NCBI RefSeq assembly: GCF_005222835.1
Contig: NZ_STGA01000021.1
Location: forward strand, 62,001 to 126,000
Length of the DNA stretch: 64,000 nucleotides
Source of the DNA: Rhizobium sp. FKY42
GTDB taxonomy: Bacteria; Pseudomonadota; Alphaproteobacteria; Rhizobiales; Rhizobiaceae
Reading direction: 5' to 3'
Shown: positions 24,210 through 32,940 of the stretch, piece after piece
How positions within the stretch are numbered: position 1 is the first letter of the stretch
Layout: each line of letters opens with the position of its first letter
Notes under the pieces: model-generated
What the model saw: only the letters and a program-made list of their open reading frames with translations
Database searches by the model: none
Told to the model about the DNA's origin: nothing
Position numbers and translations under genes: made by a program

Positions 24210-24650
24210 TTACCAGCTGCCGGTGTTCTGCATCGAAGCCCAGGGTTCGGCAGGCGCGAGCGCGGGACCCTTCTGAAGCAACTCAATGGAGATTCCGTCT
24301 GGGGACTTCACGAATGCCATATTGCCGTCGCGCGGCGGCCTGTTGATGGTAATCCCTTTGTCCATTAGCTGCTGGCAGAATTCGTAGATATCATCTACTT
24401 CGTAAGCGAGATGGCCGAAATTCCGCCCACCCTGATAATCTTCCGTATCCCAGTTGTAGGTAAGTTCAAGCAGAGGGGCCTTCACGGAAGTGCCAGACTC
24501 AACGTCTTCCGGCGCAGCCAGGAAGATCAGAGTAAAGCGGCCTTTTTCATTTTCGATCCGTCTGACTTCCGTGAGACCAAAGATTCGAGTGTAGAAATCA
24601 AGTGACGCATCGAGGTCCTTGATGCGGACCATGGTGTGCAGATAGCGCAT
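24210..24650 (-). CDS. gloA: Lactoylglutathione lyase (glyoxalase I)
   Basis: Converts the hemithioacetal of methylglyoxal and glutathione to S-lactoylglutathione, a detoxification step. The 146-residue protein has the two-module VOC fold with metal ligands in the expected places: His5 in [10 protein letters not shown], a glutamate in LLELTYNW, the histidine of [10 protein letters not shown], and a glutamate in ISIELLQKG. The length fits the short bacterial form. A C-terminal extension of about 15 residues follows the last strand. Confidence 0.93.
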   Translation of the reverse strand: MRYLHTMVRIKDLDASLDFYTRIFGLTEVRRIENEKGRFTLIFLAAPEDVESGTSVKAPLLELTYNWDTEDYQGGRNFGHLAYEVDDIYEFCQQLMDKGITINRPPRDGNMAFVKSPDGISIELLQKGPALAPAEPWASMQNTGSW

Positions 24651-24863
24651 GGATCGCTTAGCCTTTCAGTCTTTAAGTGCATGGATGGAGATTTCCTGTC
24701 ACGATATGGGCGCTGGACAGCTTCAGACAAGGCGATTTCGCGATAAAAGGCCGGGAAAATGAAGAAGTGAGGACTTGCGCTAGACGAACTGCTCAATGTT
24801 AACTTATCTTCTAAGAATCAGTTAACCGTGACTCCGTAGACGCGTAAACCAGGGGCTGACAGA

Positions 24864-25442
24864 ATGGCGGATAGAATGTCATCGAAAGGCATTGCCAGTT
24901 TCGAGGATCTGGCAGTAGATCCGGTTGAGCTGATTGAAATCACCGGCGTCGTAAAATGGTTCGATGTTGCCAAAGGTTTTGGTTTCATTGTGCCGGACAA
25001 TGGAATGCAGGACGTGCTGTTGCATGTGACATGCCTGCGTCGGGATGGTTTCCAGACGATCCTCGAAGGAACGCGTATTGTGGCGTTGATCCAGAAGCGT
25101 GATCGGGGTTACCAGGCGTTTCGGATCCTTTCCATGGATCAGTCGACAGCAGTCCATCCGTCACAACTTCCACCTATTCGCACTCACGTTCAGGTTACGC
25201 CGACCAGCGGTCTTGAGCGTGCACTGGTCAAGTGGTTCAATCGTACCAAGGGCTTTGGCTTCCTGACGCGTGGTGAGGGCACAGAAGACATTTTCATTCA
25301 TATGGAGACGTTGCGACGTTTCGGCCTCACGGAGTTGCGTCCGGGCCAGGTTGTTCTCGTCAGATATGGGGATGGAGATAAAGGTCTTATGGCTGCTGAA
25401 GTTCATCCCGATGGCCCCTCCATTGTATCGCGGGCACATTGA
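24864..25442 (+). CDS. Double cold-shock-domain protein
   Basis: The 192-residue protein carries two cold-shock domains. The first (about 25-95) has KWFDVAKGFGFIVPDN and DVLLHVTCLRRDG. The second (about 118-185) has KWFNRTKGFGFLTRGE and DIFIHMETLRRFG. The RNP1-type KGFGF/I and the RNP2-type LLHV/FIHM are both present, so both halves should bind single-stranded nucleic acid. Tandem CSD proteins of this size are a known alphaproteobacterial type and are usually not strictly cold-induced. The stop overlaps the ATG of the next gene (TGATG), so the two are translationally coupled. Confidence 0.9.
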   Translation: MADRMSSKGIASFEDLAVDPVELIEITGVVKWFDVAKGFGFIVPDNGMQDVLLHVTCLRRDGFQTILEGTRIVALIQKRDRGYQAFRILSMDQSTAVHPSQLPPIRTHVQVTPTSGLERALVKWFNRTKGFGFLTRGEGTEDIFIHMETLRRFGLTELRPGQVVLVRYGDGDKGLMAAEVHPDGPSIVSRAH

Positions 25443-25912
25443 TGTTTGGATATGTCGTTAAGTTTACGAGCGCCTTTTTGGCGCTCTTTCTGTTTTCGGT
25501 GATACCTTCCTCGGCGCAATTGAAGTTTCCAACCGAGCAACTGACAATTCAGACAGCAACGGGTCCTCAGGTCTTTACGGTAGAGATTGCAGTTGATGGG
25601 CCGCAGCGACAGCAAGGCTTGATGTTCCGCGAAAAGATGGCCGCCGATGCAGGCATGTTGTTCGACTTCGGTACCTCGAGAGCGGTGGCAATGTGGATGA
25701 AGAATACGCTGATTCCGCTGGATATGCTGTTCATTGACGACAAAGGCATCATCCAGAATATCCATGAGGGAGCCAAGCCACATGATGAGACTCCCTTGTC
25801 GTCGGGCGGTCCTGTCAAATATGTGCTGGAGTTGAATGGTGGAGCGGTGAAGGCGCGCAACATCGCGGTTGGCAACAGAGTTCTTAGTCCGCAAATTGGA
25901 AACGCCAGATAA
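25442..25912 (+). CDS. DUF192 family secreted protein
   Basis: A 156-residue protein with a Sec signal peptide (hydrophobic to about residue 23, ending SSA) followed by the DUF192 domain: QQGLMFREKMAADAGMLFDF, VAMWMKNTLIPLDMLFID and the C-terminal VKYVLELNGG. The domain's function is unknown, and an envelope location is predicted. The ATG shares a base with the stop of the cold-shock gene. A TTG one codon upstream is also in frame. The pairing of tandem CSD and DUF192 genes recurs in Rhizobiales to my knowledge, but the reason is unclear. Confidence 0.85.
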   Translation: MFGYVVKFTSAFLALFLFSVIPSSAQLKFPTEQLTIQTATGPQVFTVEIAVDGPQRQQGLMFREKMAADAGMLFDFGTSRAVAMWMKNTLIPLDMLFIDDKGIIQNIHEGAKPHDETPLSSGGPVKYVLELNGGAVKARNIAVGNRVLSPQIGNAR

Positions 25913-26079
25913 CCTGGGCGATTTGCATTGACGCGTTCAGCGCCGGTTCACAGCTGTTTTGGCGCCGTGCTTCTGCTGTGGATGTCAATTTGAAAATGCC
26001 CTTGTGAATTTGAGAGAGAAAGTGAAATTTGCTGTTGCGGACACGGGGTGAAGCGTGTATCTCGCACACATCGGCGGAA

Positions 26080-26156
<77 letters not shown>

Positions 26157-26291
26157 CCGTCTTAAAGCGACGGTTAAGCTTCCTCCAGTAGATGCGGGAT
26201 CAAGCCATCTTATGGTGGACGGAACCTGCAGCTGGATTTAGAATTTCCACGTATTGCTCAGAATCAATACGTGAAAGGGAGCTTCGAAGAT

Positions 26292-26597
26292 ATGACCGCC
26301 AAGATCTTTCGTCCTGCAAAAACGGCAATGCAATCTGGCAAGGCGAAGACTCATCTTTGGGTTCTTGAATTCGATCAGGAAGAGCCACGCAGCATCGACC
26401 CGATCCTTGGCTACACCTCCTCTTCGGACATGCGACAACAGGTTCGATTGACATTCGAATCAATGGAGCAGGCTGTCTCCTACGCAGAGCGCAACGGTAT
26501 CGAGTATCGCGTCTTGCCGCCGAAAGAAGCGACGCGGCAGGTCGTGTCCTATTCTGATAATTTCCGTTTCAATAGAATTCAGCCCTGGACACACTGA
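26292..26597 (+). CDS. NDUFS4-like ETC complex I subunit family protein
   Basis: The 101-residue protein belongs to the family of the small mitochondrial complex I accessory subunit NDUFS4 (18 kDa, AQDQ), found in alphaproteobacteria. Visible features are AKIFRPAKTAMQSGKAKTHLW at the N-terminus, DPILGYTSSSDMRQQVRLTFE in the middle and NFRFNRIQPWTH at the C-terminus. It is thought to stabilise the NADH dehydrogenase module of complex I on the cytoplasmic face. ATG 26292 follows GGGAGCTTCGAAG. A GTG at 26271 would add seven residues. It lies between tRNA-Pro and tRNA-Arg, away from the nuo operon. Confidence 0.9.
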   Translation: MTAKIFRPAKTAMQSGKAKTHLWVLEFDQEEPRSIDPILGYTSSSDMRQQVRLTFESMEQAVSYAERNGIEYRVLPPKEATRQVVSYSDNFRFNRIQPWTH

Positions 26598-26612
26598 TCT
26601 GTACAGGGCCGT

Positions 26613-26689
26613 GGCCCCTTAGCTCAACTGGATAGAGCAACTGCCTTCTAAGCAGTAGGTCGCAGGTTCGAGTCCTGCAGGGGTCGCCA
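26613..26689 (+). tRNA. tRNA-Arg (anticodon TCT)
   Basis: A 77-nt cloverleaf with encoded CCA. The acceptor GGCCCCT pairs with AGGGGTC. The anticodon stem ACTGC/GCAGT encloses CTTCTAA, giving anticodon TCT for AGA codons. Confidence 0.97.
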
Positions 26690-26792
26690 ATATTCCAATA
26701 ATTCAACAGATATTCTGCTTGTATATGTCTGTATAAGAATGTCGAGGAGTTCATCCGACGTTCGGAATTGGTCTCTCATCGTAAAACGACCA

Positions 26793-26824
26793 AAAGCCCG
26801 CTTATCTATCGCAGGCGGGCTTTC
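26793..26824 (+). terminator. Rho-independent terminator downstream of tRNA-Arg
   Basis: AGCCCGC (26795-26801) pairs with GCGGGCT (26815-26821) flanked by A-rich sequence and TTTC. It could stop tRNA-Arg transcripts or, on the other strand, anything arriving from the right. Confidence 0.7.
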
Positions 26825-26835
26825 TTATTAGACTT

Positions 26836-27005
26836 TAAAGCGCGCCGCACCTTATTGGATTCGATAGAGCCGCGCTTTAGAAATTCTATCTCGTTTGAAG
26901 GTAGGCTAAATGGTGGGTTGATTGGATCTGTGCGATGCTCGTATTTTGGCTGATGACCTTTAAGATTTACGAGGCTTGCTTTTGACGGCCCAAGGGCCGC
27001 CAAAA
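26836..27005. other. Structured non-coding stretch, possible small RNA region
   Basis: The 360 bp between tRNA-Arg and the 26-residue peptide gene hold no convincing protein. Besides the terminator at 26793, there is a perfect 9-bp inverted repeat TAAAGCGCG (26836-26844) with CGCGCTTTA (26871-26879), and a near-perfect palindrome at 26980-27005 (TTTTGACGGCCC, AA, GGGCCGCCAAAA). The last resembles a bidirectional terminator. This spacing of stems is what a small RNA or a transcription boundary would show, but no family is recognised. Confidence 0.35.
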
Positions 27006-27049
27006 TCGTATTGCTGTTTGATGTAAATCAAGCCGAGTTGGAAAAATTA

Positions 27050-27130
27050 TTAAATCCCGTCGCGCCAGCGAAAATAGGCAATGCTGCCAGCACCCAGCGC
27101 CGCAGCCAGAACCAAGCCAGAAATGATCAT
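27050..27130 (-). CDS. 26-residue predicted single-helix membrane peptide
   Basis: A short reading frame encodes 26 residues: MIISGLVLAAALGAGSIAYF, then RWRDGI and a TAA stop. It has a strong Shine-Dalgarno sequence, GGAGGAG, about six bases ahead of the ATG. Residues 2-20 form one hydrophobic helix with small-residue packing (AAALGAGS), and the basic tail would lie in the cytoplasm. Small membrane peptides of this size often modulate transporters or respiratory complexes. I recognise no known family, and function is not assigned. It diverges from ccdA, whose start is 278 bp away. Confidence 0.5.
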   Translation of the reverse strand: MIISGLVLAAALGAGSIAYFRWRDGI

Positions 27131-27407
27131 ACTACTCTCCTCCAAGAATGATCGAAAAAACACCGCGCTCCTCAACGCGGCGATGTGTCACAGCATCACA
27201 ATGCCGCTGCTTTGACAACCCTTGGACGATCGATTGGTTCAGAAACGCGGATTCTATGAGCATTTGCGGTGGCGAAGTTCTATCGTAGGGGCGTAGGTCC
27301 GGCTGTGAACCAGAAGGTGACTGGAATTTATTGCATCTCGGGCGTATGGCCACGGCCAGCCTTATGAAGTGGGGCTACGCCGGGCAGGGACGATTCAGGA
27401 GAAGCCA

Positions 27408-28154
27408 GTGTCGATTGCCGAGATCTCATTGTTCAGCGCCTTGATCGCCGGCGCACTGTCGTTTCTGTCGCCCTGCGTGCTTCCGCTCGTTCCGCCCTAT
27501 ATTTGCTATATGGCCGGGATTTCCGTTGAGCAGTTCCGCAATGGCGCTCAGACCCAGGCGGTTGAAGCGCGCCGTTCTGTCCTCATCACCGCACTCTTCT
27601 TTACTCTCGGTTTCGGTAGCGTCTTCGTGGCCCTCGGAGCTGGCGCATCCTCCATTGGCATGGTGCTGCGCCAGCACCTGGATCTTCTGTCGAAGATTGG
27701 TGGCCTGATTATCATCGTGATGGGGCTGAACTTTTTAGGCGTGTTCCGGATAGGCCTGCTTGCGCGCGAGGCACGTTTCCAGTCAGGCGGGAAGCCCGCC
27801 ACACTTTCGGGTGCTTATATCATGGGTCTGGCATTCGCGTTTGGCTGGACGCCCTGCATAGGTCCCGTGTTGGGCGCGATCCTCGGTGTCGCAGCATCGC
27901 GTGAAACTGTATCGGATGGGGCACTTCTGCTTGCCGTCTATTCCCTTGGTCTTGCAGTGCCGTTCTGGATCGCGGCCGCATTTTCCGGAGCGTTCATGCG
28001 TTTTCTGGCCCGCTTCCGCCGTCATCTGGGAATGGTCGAAAAAGTCATGGGCGTTCTGCTGGTTGTGACTGGCGTGGCTTTTATGTTTGGCTTCATTAGC
28101 GATATCGCAATTTGGTTCCAGCAAAGCTTTCCAATCCTTATGAAGATCGGATAG
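27408..28154 (+). CDS. ccdA: Cytochrome c biogenesis protein CcdA
   Basis: CcdA carries reducing equivalents from cytoplasmic thioredoxin across the inner membrane for haem ligation to cytochrome c and related disulfide reduction. The 248-residue protein has six membrane segments, with the two redox cysteines in family positions: FLSPCVLPLVPPYICY in the first segment and FGWTPCIGPVLGAI in the fourth. The start is a GTG at 27408 with AGGAG 6 bp upstream, giving the family N-terminus SIAEISLFSALIAGALSF. An in-frame extension from 27369 has no ribosome-binding site. Confidence 0.93.
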   Translation: MSIAEISLFSALIAGALSFLSPCVLPLVPPYICYMAGISVEQFRNGAQTQAVEARRSVLITALFFTLGFGSVFVALGAGASSIGMVLRQHLDLLSKIGGLIIIVMGLNFLGVFRIGLLAREARFQSGGKPATLSGAYIMGLAFAFGWTPCIGPVLGAILGVAASRETVSDGALLLAVYSLGLAVPFWIAAAFSGAFMRFLARFRRHLGMVEKVMGVLLVVTGVAFMFGFISDIAIWFQQSFPILMKIG

Positions 28155-28185
28155 ACCGGTCACGCATACTCATGTTCTGCCGGGA

Positions 28186-29157
28186 ATGAGTCGATTGGCT
28201 GCCACGCTCGCATTGTTGATTCCTTTCTTCGGCTTGATTGCAATCGGCTTTGTGGCGGCACGCCTGAGTACGCTGAACGCCGATGCTTTGGGCTGGATGA
28301 ACATTTTCATCGTTTATGCCGCGCTTCCCGCATTGTTCTTCAAGCTGGTCTCGCGAACGCCGATGGCGGACTTGACGCGGGTCGATTTTATTTTCACTCA
28401 ATTGACGACGGTTTACGGTGTCTTTTTCCTGATGCTGTTGATCGCCAGTGTTTGGAGGCGAGTGACATTGGCGGAAGGGGTGATTCAGGCCTTCGGCGCC
28501 GCGTATGGAAACATCGGCTATATGGGGCCTGGCTTGGCTTTACTCGTCTTGGGCGATGCCGCCGCCGTTCCAGTAGCGCTCATTGTCTGCTTTGAAAATG
28601 CAGTTCATTTTGTGGTGGCGCCCGCCTTGATGGCGATTGCGAAGGGTGATGCACGTCCACCGCTCGCGGTCGCGCTCGATGTGACGAAACGCGTTTCAAT
28701 GCATCCATTCATTGTGTCGACCTCTTGCGGGTTTGTTTTCGCCGCGTTTCAAATCTCCATTGCTGCACCGCTTCAGCAGCTTATTGATTATCTTGCGCAA
28801 GCTGCCGCACCATGCGCACTGTTCGCCATGGGAGTGACGCTGGCTTTACGCCCGCTGAAGCGCATTCCGGTCGAAATCGGCTATATCACCCTGGTAAAGC
28901 TGCTGGTTCTGCCGACTGTAATGTATCTGTCGCTATCATGGGTCGGCGGGTTCGATCGAAATTGGATCTATGCCGCCGTCCTGCTCGCTGCTCTGCCGAC
29001 AGCCACAAACGTCTTCGTCATCAGTCAGCATTACAATGTCTGGCAGGAAAGGGCGTCAGCAACAGTCTTAATCACTACGCTATTGTCGGTCCTGACTTTG
29101 CCGGTCGTTCTCTACCTAATCTCATCCGGCTTTTTGACGGTTGAATGGACGCCTTAA
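28186..29157 (+). CDS. AEC (auxin efflux carrier) family transporter
   Basis: A 323-residue inner-membrane protein with about ten helices. It shows the AEC pattern of two repeats: GFVAARLSTLNADALGWMNIFIVYAALPALFFKL near the N-terminus and the second half ending PTATNVFVISQHYNVWQERASATVL. Characterised relatives move organic acids such as malate or malonate, and the substrate cannot be read from the sequence. Its last 36 bp overlap the 3' end of the convergent UbiH-like gene. Confidence 0.88.
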   Translation: MSRLAATLALLIPFFGLIAIGFVAARLSTLNADALGWMNIFIVYAALPALFFKLVSRTPMADLTRVDFIFTQLTTVYGVFFLMLLIASVWRRVTLAEGVIQAFGAAYGNIGYMGPGLALLVLGDAAAVPVALIVCFENAVHFVVAPALMAIAKGDARPPLAVALDVTKRVSMHPFIVSTSCGFVFAAFQISIAAPLQQLIDYLAQAAAPCALFAMGVTLALRPLKRIPVEIGYITLVKLLVLPTVMYLSLSWVGGFDRNWIYAAVLLAALPTATNVFVISQHYNVWQERASATVLITTLLSVLTLPVVLYLISSGFLTVEWTP

Positions 29158-30336
29158 ACTCTCTGCAAGATCCTTGAAGCTCCGCCCAGGCTCGATCCCT
29201 TCGCGCATCAGAATATTGCGCAGGGGACCGGAAGCCGTCAAAAGATGCAGACCTGTGGCGCGTGCCACCTGCATGGGCAGGAAATCCGACAGCAGGGAAC
29301 GGTTCAGGAGATCGACACCAAGAGTACGGGTCATGACATCGGCGCGGCGTTGGCGGTTGAAACGATCCCCCGCATCGGCGGTAATCGCAGCCTTCGTCGG
29401 AGAACTGAGTAGTTTCACCAATTCAATGACATCGCGTAGTGAGAGGTTAAGGCCCTGCGCGCCGATCGGGGGAAATGCATGTCCGGCTTCACCAATAAGT
29501 GCGATACGACCTTTACCGAAGCGCTCCGCCATCAGGCTGGAGAGTGGCCAGGCTTCTGGCGCGCCTTCAACGGAAACCTGTCCCAGCATGGATTGCATCC
29601 GCGTCTCGACAGCCAGCGAAAGCTCGGCAAGCGGCAGCGCAACAAGTCTCTCTGCCTCTTGCGGCTTGACGACCCAAACGAGGCTGGAACGCTTGCTTGG
29701 CAAAGGAACCTGCGTGAAGGGCCCGGTCTCCGTATGAAACTCCGTCGAGACATTGTTATGCGGCTGTTCGTGGGAGAAGTTGAGTACAACTGCCGTCTGG
29801 GGATAGGCCCACCGACGGGTAGAGATCCCTGCAAGTTCGCGTACACGCGATCCCCGGCCGTCTGCCGCCACGACGAACTCGACCGATAGATAGGTGCCGT
29901 CGTTCAGTAAAAGCGTGACCGAGTCATCTTCAATGCTTAGCGTGTCGAGGCTCGCATCAATACGCTGCAGATTGGGCTCGGACAGAATCGAGGCCCTCAG
30001 TACCTTCATCAGGTCCTGATTGGGGATATTGTAACCAAAGGCGTAGAGCCCCACATCGGCTGCCCGGAACTGAGCCGGTGGCGCGCGCAGAAGTCTTTTG
30101 GTGCCGTCCAGAATCTGCATCGTGCTGAGAGCCGCAGCACCGTCCTGCAGTGTTTCCCAAATGCCTAGACCGTCGATAAAGCGAATGGATTGATCCATCA
30201 GCGCAGTCGTTCGATGATCCTGTCGTTCAACGAGTGGCGCGATTAGTGCAACTTTGCGCCCGGCGCGAGCGAGCGCCAAAGCCGCTATGGAACCAGCCAG
30301 ACCTTCACCTACAATTGCGATCTCGAAGTCCTGCAT
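29122..30336 (-). CDS. UbiH/UbiF-family FAD-dependent hydroxylase (ubiquinone biosynthesis)
   Basis: A flavin monooxygenase of about 404 residues, likely acting in ring hydroxylation of ubiquinone precursors. It shows FAD-binding GEGLAGSIAALALARAG near the N-terminus, the middle AADGRGSRVRELAGI (DG motif), and the third motif GEAGHAFPPIGAQGLNLSLRD. The family numbers members by ring position (UbiH, UbiI, UbiF), and this sequence alone does not say which. I take ATG 30336, which starts just ahead of the FAD motif. An ATG at 30366 would add ten basic residues. It converges on the AEC gene with a 36-bp overlap of coding ends. Confidence 0.85.
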   Translation of the reverse strand: MQDFEIAIVGEGLAGSIAALALARAGRKVALIAPLVERQDHRTTALMDQSIRFIDGLGIWETLQDGAAALSTMQILDGTKRLLRAPPAQFRAADVGLYAFGYNIPNQDLMKVLRASILSEPNLQRIDASLDTLSIEDDSVTLLLNDGTYLSVEFVVAADGRGSRVRELAGISTRRWAYPQTAVVLNFSHEQPHNNVSTEFHTETGPFTQVPLPSKRSSLVWVVKPQEAERLVALPLAELSLAVETRMQSMLGQVSVEGAPEAWPLSSLMAERFGKGRIALIGEAGHAFPPIGAQGLNLSLRDVIELVKLLSSPTKAAITADAGDRFNRQRRADVMTRTLGVDLLNRSLLSDFLPMQVARATGLHLLTASGPLRNILMREGIEPGRSFKDLAESLRRPFNRQKAG

Positions 30337-30479
30337 CTCACGTCTTCTTTTCGTTTTGACCTGCATGCTATTTAAGCAAACTCCGCAAACTTATCCATGG
30401 GCTGACCGGGATAAGGTTGCAAAGCGCGCCGATTGGCCGCATATCGTCAAGTCGCGAACTATGTTGGTCGGAGTGGGGC

Positions 30480-31214
30480 GTGATCAGGCGAATTTTCAAC
30501 TACCGCAAAGTGCCCTATGCCGAGATTCGTGCCTTTTCCGTGCATGTGTTGACGGCTTCCGGCTCATTTCTGGCGTTCCTCGGCGTGGTCGCTGCGGCAG
30601 AGCATCGGTTTGTCGATATGTGGTGGTGGCTTGGTCTCGCCCTTCTGATCGATGGTATCGACGGCCCGATTGCGCGCAAGGTCCGTGTGAAGGAAGTTCT
30701 GCCGAACTGGTCTGGCGATACGTTGGACAATATCATCGACTATGTAACCTACGTGCTTTTGCCCGCATTCGCGCTCTATCAAAGCGGTATGATCGGCGAA
30801 ACCTGGTCTTTCGTCGCCGCCGGAATGATTGTCGTATCGAGCGCGATTTATTATGCCGACATGGGCATGAAGACGGATGAATATTTCTTCTCCGGCTTCC
30901 CCGTTGTCTGGAACATGGTCATCCTAACGCTCTTCGTCATCAAGCCATCGGAAACGGCGGCTCTTGTTGTGGTCGTTGCTGCCGTCATCCTGACCTTCCT
31001 CCCGATCAATTTCCTGCACCCGGTGCGCGTCAAAAGGCTGAGACCGCTAAACCTCGGCATCTTCCTGCTCTGGTGCGCGCTGAGCGGCTATTCCCTGCTT
31101 CTGCAATTCGACTCGCCCGCGTGGCTTGTTTGGAGCGTGGTTCTGACCGGGATCTATCTCTTCTGCATTGGCGGCATCCTGCAGCTTTTCCCCAGCCTCG
31201 GGAAAAGCAGTTAA
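30480..31214 (+). CDS. pcs: Phosphatidylcholine synthase
   Basis: Pcs condenses CDP-diacylglycerol with choline to make phosphatidylcholine in the inner membrane, a route typical of Rhizobiales and Brucella. The 244-residue protein has about eight membrane segments and the CDP-alcohol phosphatidyltransferase motif spread over DGIDGPIAR, SGD and IIDYVTY in the order DG, AR, G, D and D. The GTG at 30480 follows GGAG and gives the family start RRIFNYRKVPYAEIRAFSVHVLTASGSF. An upstream in-frame extension to 30417 lacks a ribosome-binding site. Confidence 0.93.
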   Translation: MIRRIFNYRKVPYAEIRAFSVHVLTASGSFLAFLGVVAAAEHRFVDMWWWLGLALLIDGIDGPIARKVRVKEVLPNWSGDTLDNIIDYVTYVLLPAFALYQSGMIGETWSFVAAGMIVVSSAIYYADMGMKTDEYFFSGFPVVWNMVILTLFVIKPSETAALVVVVAAVILTFLPINFLHPVRVKRLRPLNLGIFLLWCALSGYSLLLQFDSPAWLVWSVVLTGIYLFCIGGILQLFPSLGKSS

Positions 31215-31365
31215 GTATTCGCTTAATCACGTCTTTTCTGTTGTGCGCAGCAACAAAACTTGTATCAATTGAAGGCCGTCCAGCATCGCTGGAAAAATTG
31301 CGGCACGTCGCTTTGATAATCGCCTCAGAAGAAGGCGGCATGGCTGAACGTGTGAGGGGATACGA

Positions 31366-32940
31366 GTGACTAAAACGATCGACAAGGAAGCGGTGCCGCT
31401 TCTTCAGGTTCGAGGCTTGACGAAATATTTCGGCAGCTTCGCCGCAAATAACGGCATTGATCTGACGATAGCGCATGGCGAAATTCATGCGTTGCTGGGT
31501 GAAAACGGTGCGGGAAAATCCACGCTCGTCAAAATGCTGTTCGGCGTTCTTCAGCCAAGCGCAGGCGAGATCGTCTGGACCGGTAAGCCACAAACAGTCA
31601 CATCACCCGGCCATGCGCGTTCGCTTGGTATCGGCATGGTGTTCCAGCATTTTTCGCTGTTTGAAGCACTGACCGTTGCCGAGAATATCGCGCTGTCGCT
31701 CGATCCAAAGATTCCGCTTGCAACAATTGCGGAAGAGGCCGCGGCCCTGTCTCGCGCCTACGGCCTACCGTTGGATCCAAGCTCGCATGTCGCCGATCTT
31801 TCGGTCGGCGAGCGCCAGCGTATCGAGATCGTTCGCGCGCTTTTGCAAAACCCCAAGCTCATCATTCTGGATGAGCCAACCTCGGTCCTGACGCCGCAGG
31901 AGGCGGACAAGCTTTTCGAGACACTCTTCAAGTTGAAGGCTGAAGGTCGGTCTGTGCTCTACATCAGCCATCGGCTTGAAGAAGTTCAACGCATCTGCGA
32001 TCGCGCAACCGTTCTGCGCCATGGCAAGGTTACAGGCGCTTGCGATCCGCGCCGGGAAACGCCGGCATCGCTTGCCCGCATGATGGTGGGATCGGAAGTT
32101 GCCGCCGTTCATCGCGCCGACGCAAACGTTCTCGGAGCTACGCTCGTCGATGTTCGCCGTCTGAATGTGCCTGCACGAACGCCGTTTGCCGTGACGCTGA
32201 AGGATGTTTCGCTTCGTGTTCGCGCAGGTGAGGTGCTGGCGATTGCCGGTGTTGCCGGTAACGGCCAAGGCGAGTTGTTTGATGCGCTTTCGGGTGAATA
32301 TCCGGTTGCCGACGCTGAGACGATCCGCATGCGTGACAAGCCGGTGGGGCGCCTTGGCATCAATGGCCGCCGTATGCTTGGGGCAGGCTTCGTTCCTGAA
32401 GAACGCCATGGCCATGCAGCCGTTTCGGATATGTCCCTGTCCGACAATCTTCTACTGTCGCGAAGCCAGTCCGACCGGACGGCATTTCTTGCTGGCGGCT
32501 TTGCCTCGGTCATCCGGCATGACACAATTCGTTCCGCTGCAAAGCGCATTTGCGATATGATGGATGTACGCAAGAGCGGCGACGACCCGGCGGCAGCATC
32601 CTTGTCTGGCGGCAATCTCCAGAAATTCATCATCGGCCGTGAACTGGATCGCCAACCGTCCATTCTCATCGTCAACCAGCCGACCTGGGGCGTGGATGCC
32701 GGTGCGGCTAGCCGTATTCGCCAAGCCTTGATCGATCTCGCGCGTTCTGGTTCCGCGGTAGTGGTCATCAGTCAGGATCTGGACGAGATCTTTGAAGTGG
32801 CGACCAATATCGCAGTCATCTCCGAGGGTCGGCTTTCGCAGCCTTTCCCCGCAGGGGAACTGACTCTGGAAAAGATCGGCCTGCTCATGGGCGGTATCCA
32901 TGATTCGACACATGGCGGGGAGACTGCCCATGCGCATTGA
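31366..32940 (+). CDS. ATP-binding subunit of a nucleoside-type (BMP-dependent) ABC importer
   Basis: Two nucleotide-binding domains are fused in 524 residues. The first is complete: Walker A GENGAGKST (45-53), signature LSVGERQR and Walker B LIILDEPTSVLT. The second is degenerate in the Walker A region (GVAGNGQGEL) but keeps LSGGNLQKF, as is usual in the sugar/nucleoside type where one site is inactive. The GTG at 31366 is preceded by GAGGGGA. It heads a four-gene operon: ATPase, two permeases, binding protein. The stop overlaps the next start by 11 bp. Confidence 0.92.
   Translation: MTKTIDKEAVPLLQVRGLTKYFGSFAANNGIDLTIAHGEIHALLGENGAGKSTLVKMLFGVLQPSAGEIVWTGKPQTVTSPGHARSLGIGMVFQHFSLFEALTVAENIALSLDPKIPLATIAEEAAALSRAYGLPLDPSSHVADLSVGERQRIEIVRALLQNPKLIILDEPTSVLTPQEADKLFETLFKLKAEGRSVLYISHRLEEVQRICDRATVLRHGKVTGACDPRRETPASLARMMVGSEVAAVHRADANVLGATLVDVRRLNVPARTPFAVTLKDVSLRVRAGEVLAIAGVAGNGQGELFDALSGEYPVADAETIRMRDKPVGRLGINGRRMLGAGFVPEERHGHAAVSDMSLSDNLLLSRSQSDRTAFLAGGFASVIRHDTIRSAAKRICDMMDVRKSGDDPAAASLSGGNLQKFIIGRELDRQPSILIVNQPTWGVDAGAASRIRQALIDLARSGSAVVVISQDLDEIFEVATNIAVISEGRLSQPFPAGELTLEKIGLLMGGIHDSTHGGETAHAH

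Noticed and set aside
26806..27003. 65-codon minus-strand frame between tRNA-Arg and the small peptide
   Set aside because: No ribosome-binding site, no family, and it runs through two strong stems, so it is more likely non-coding.
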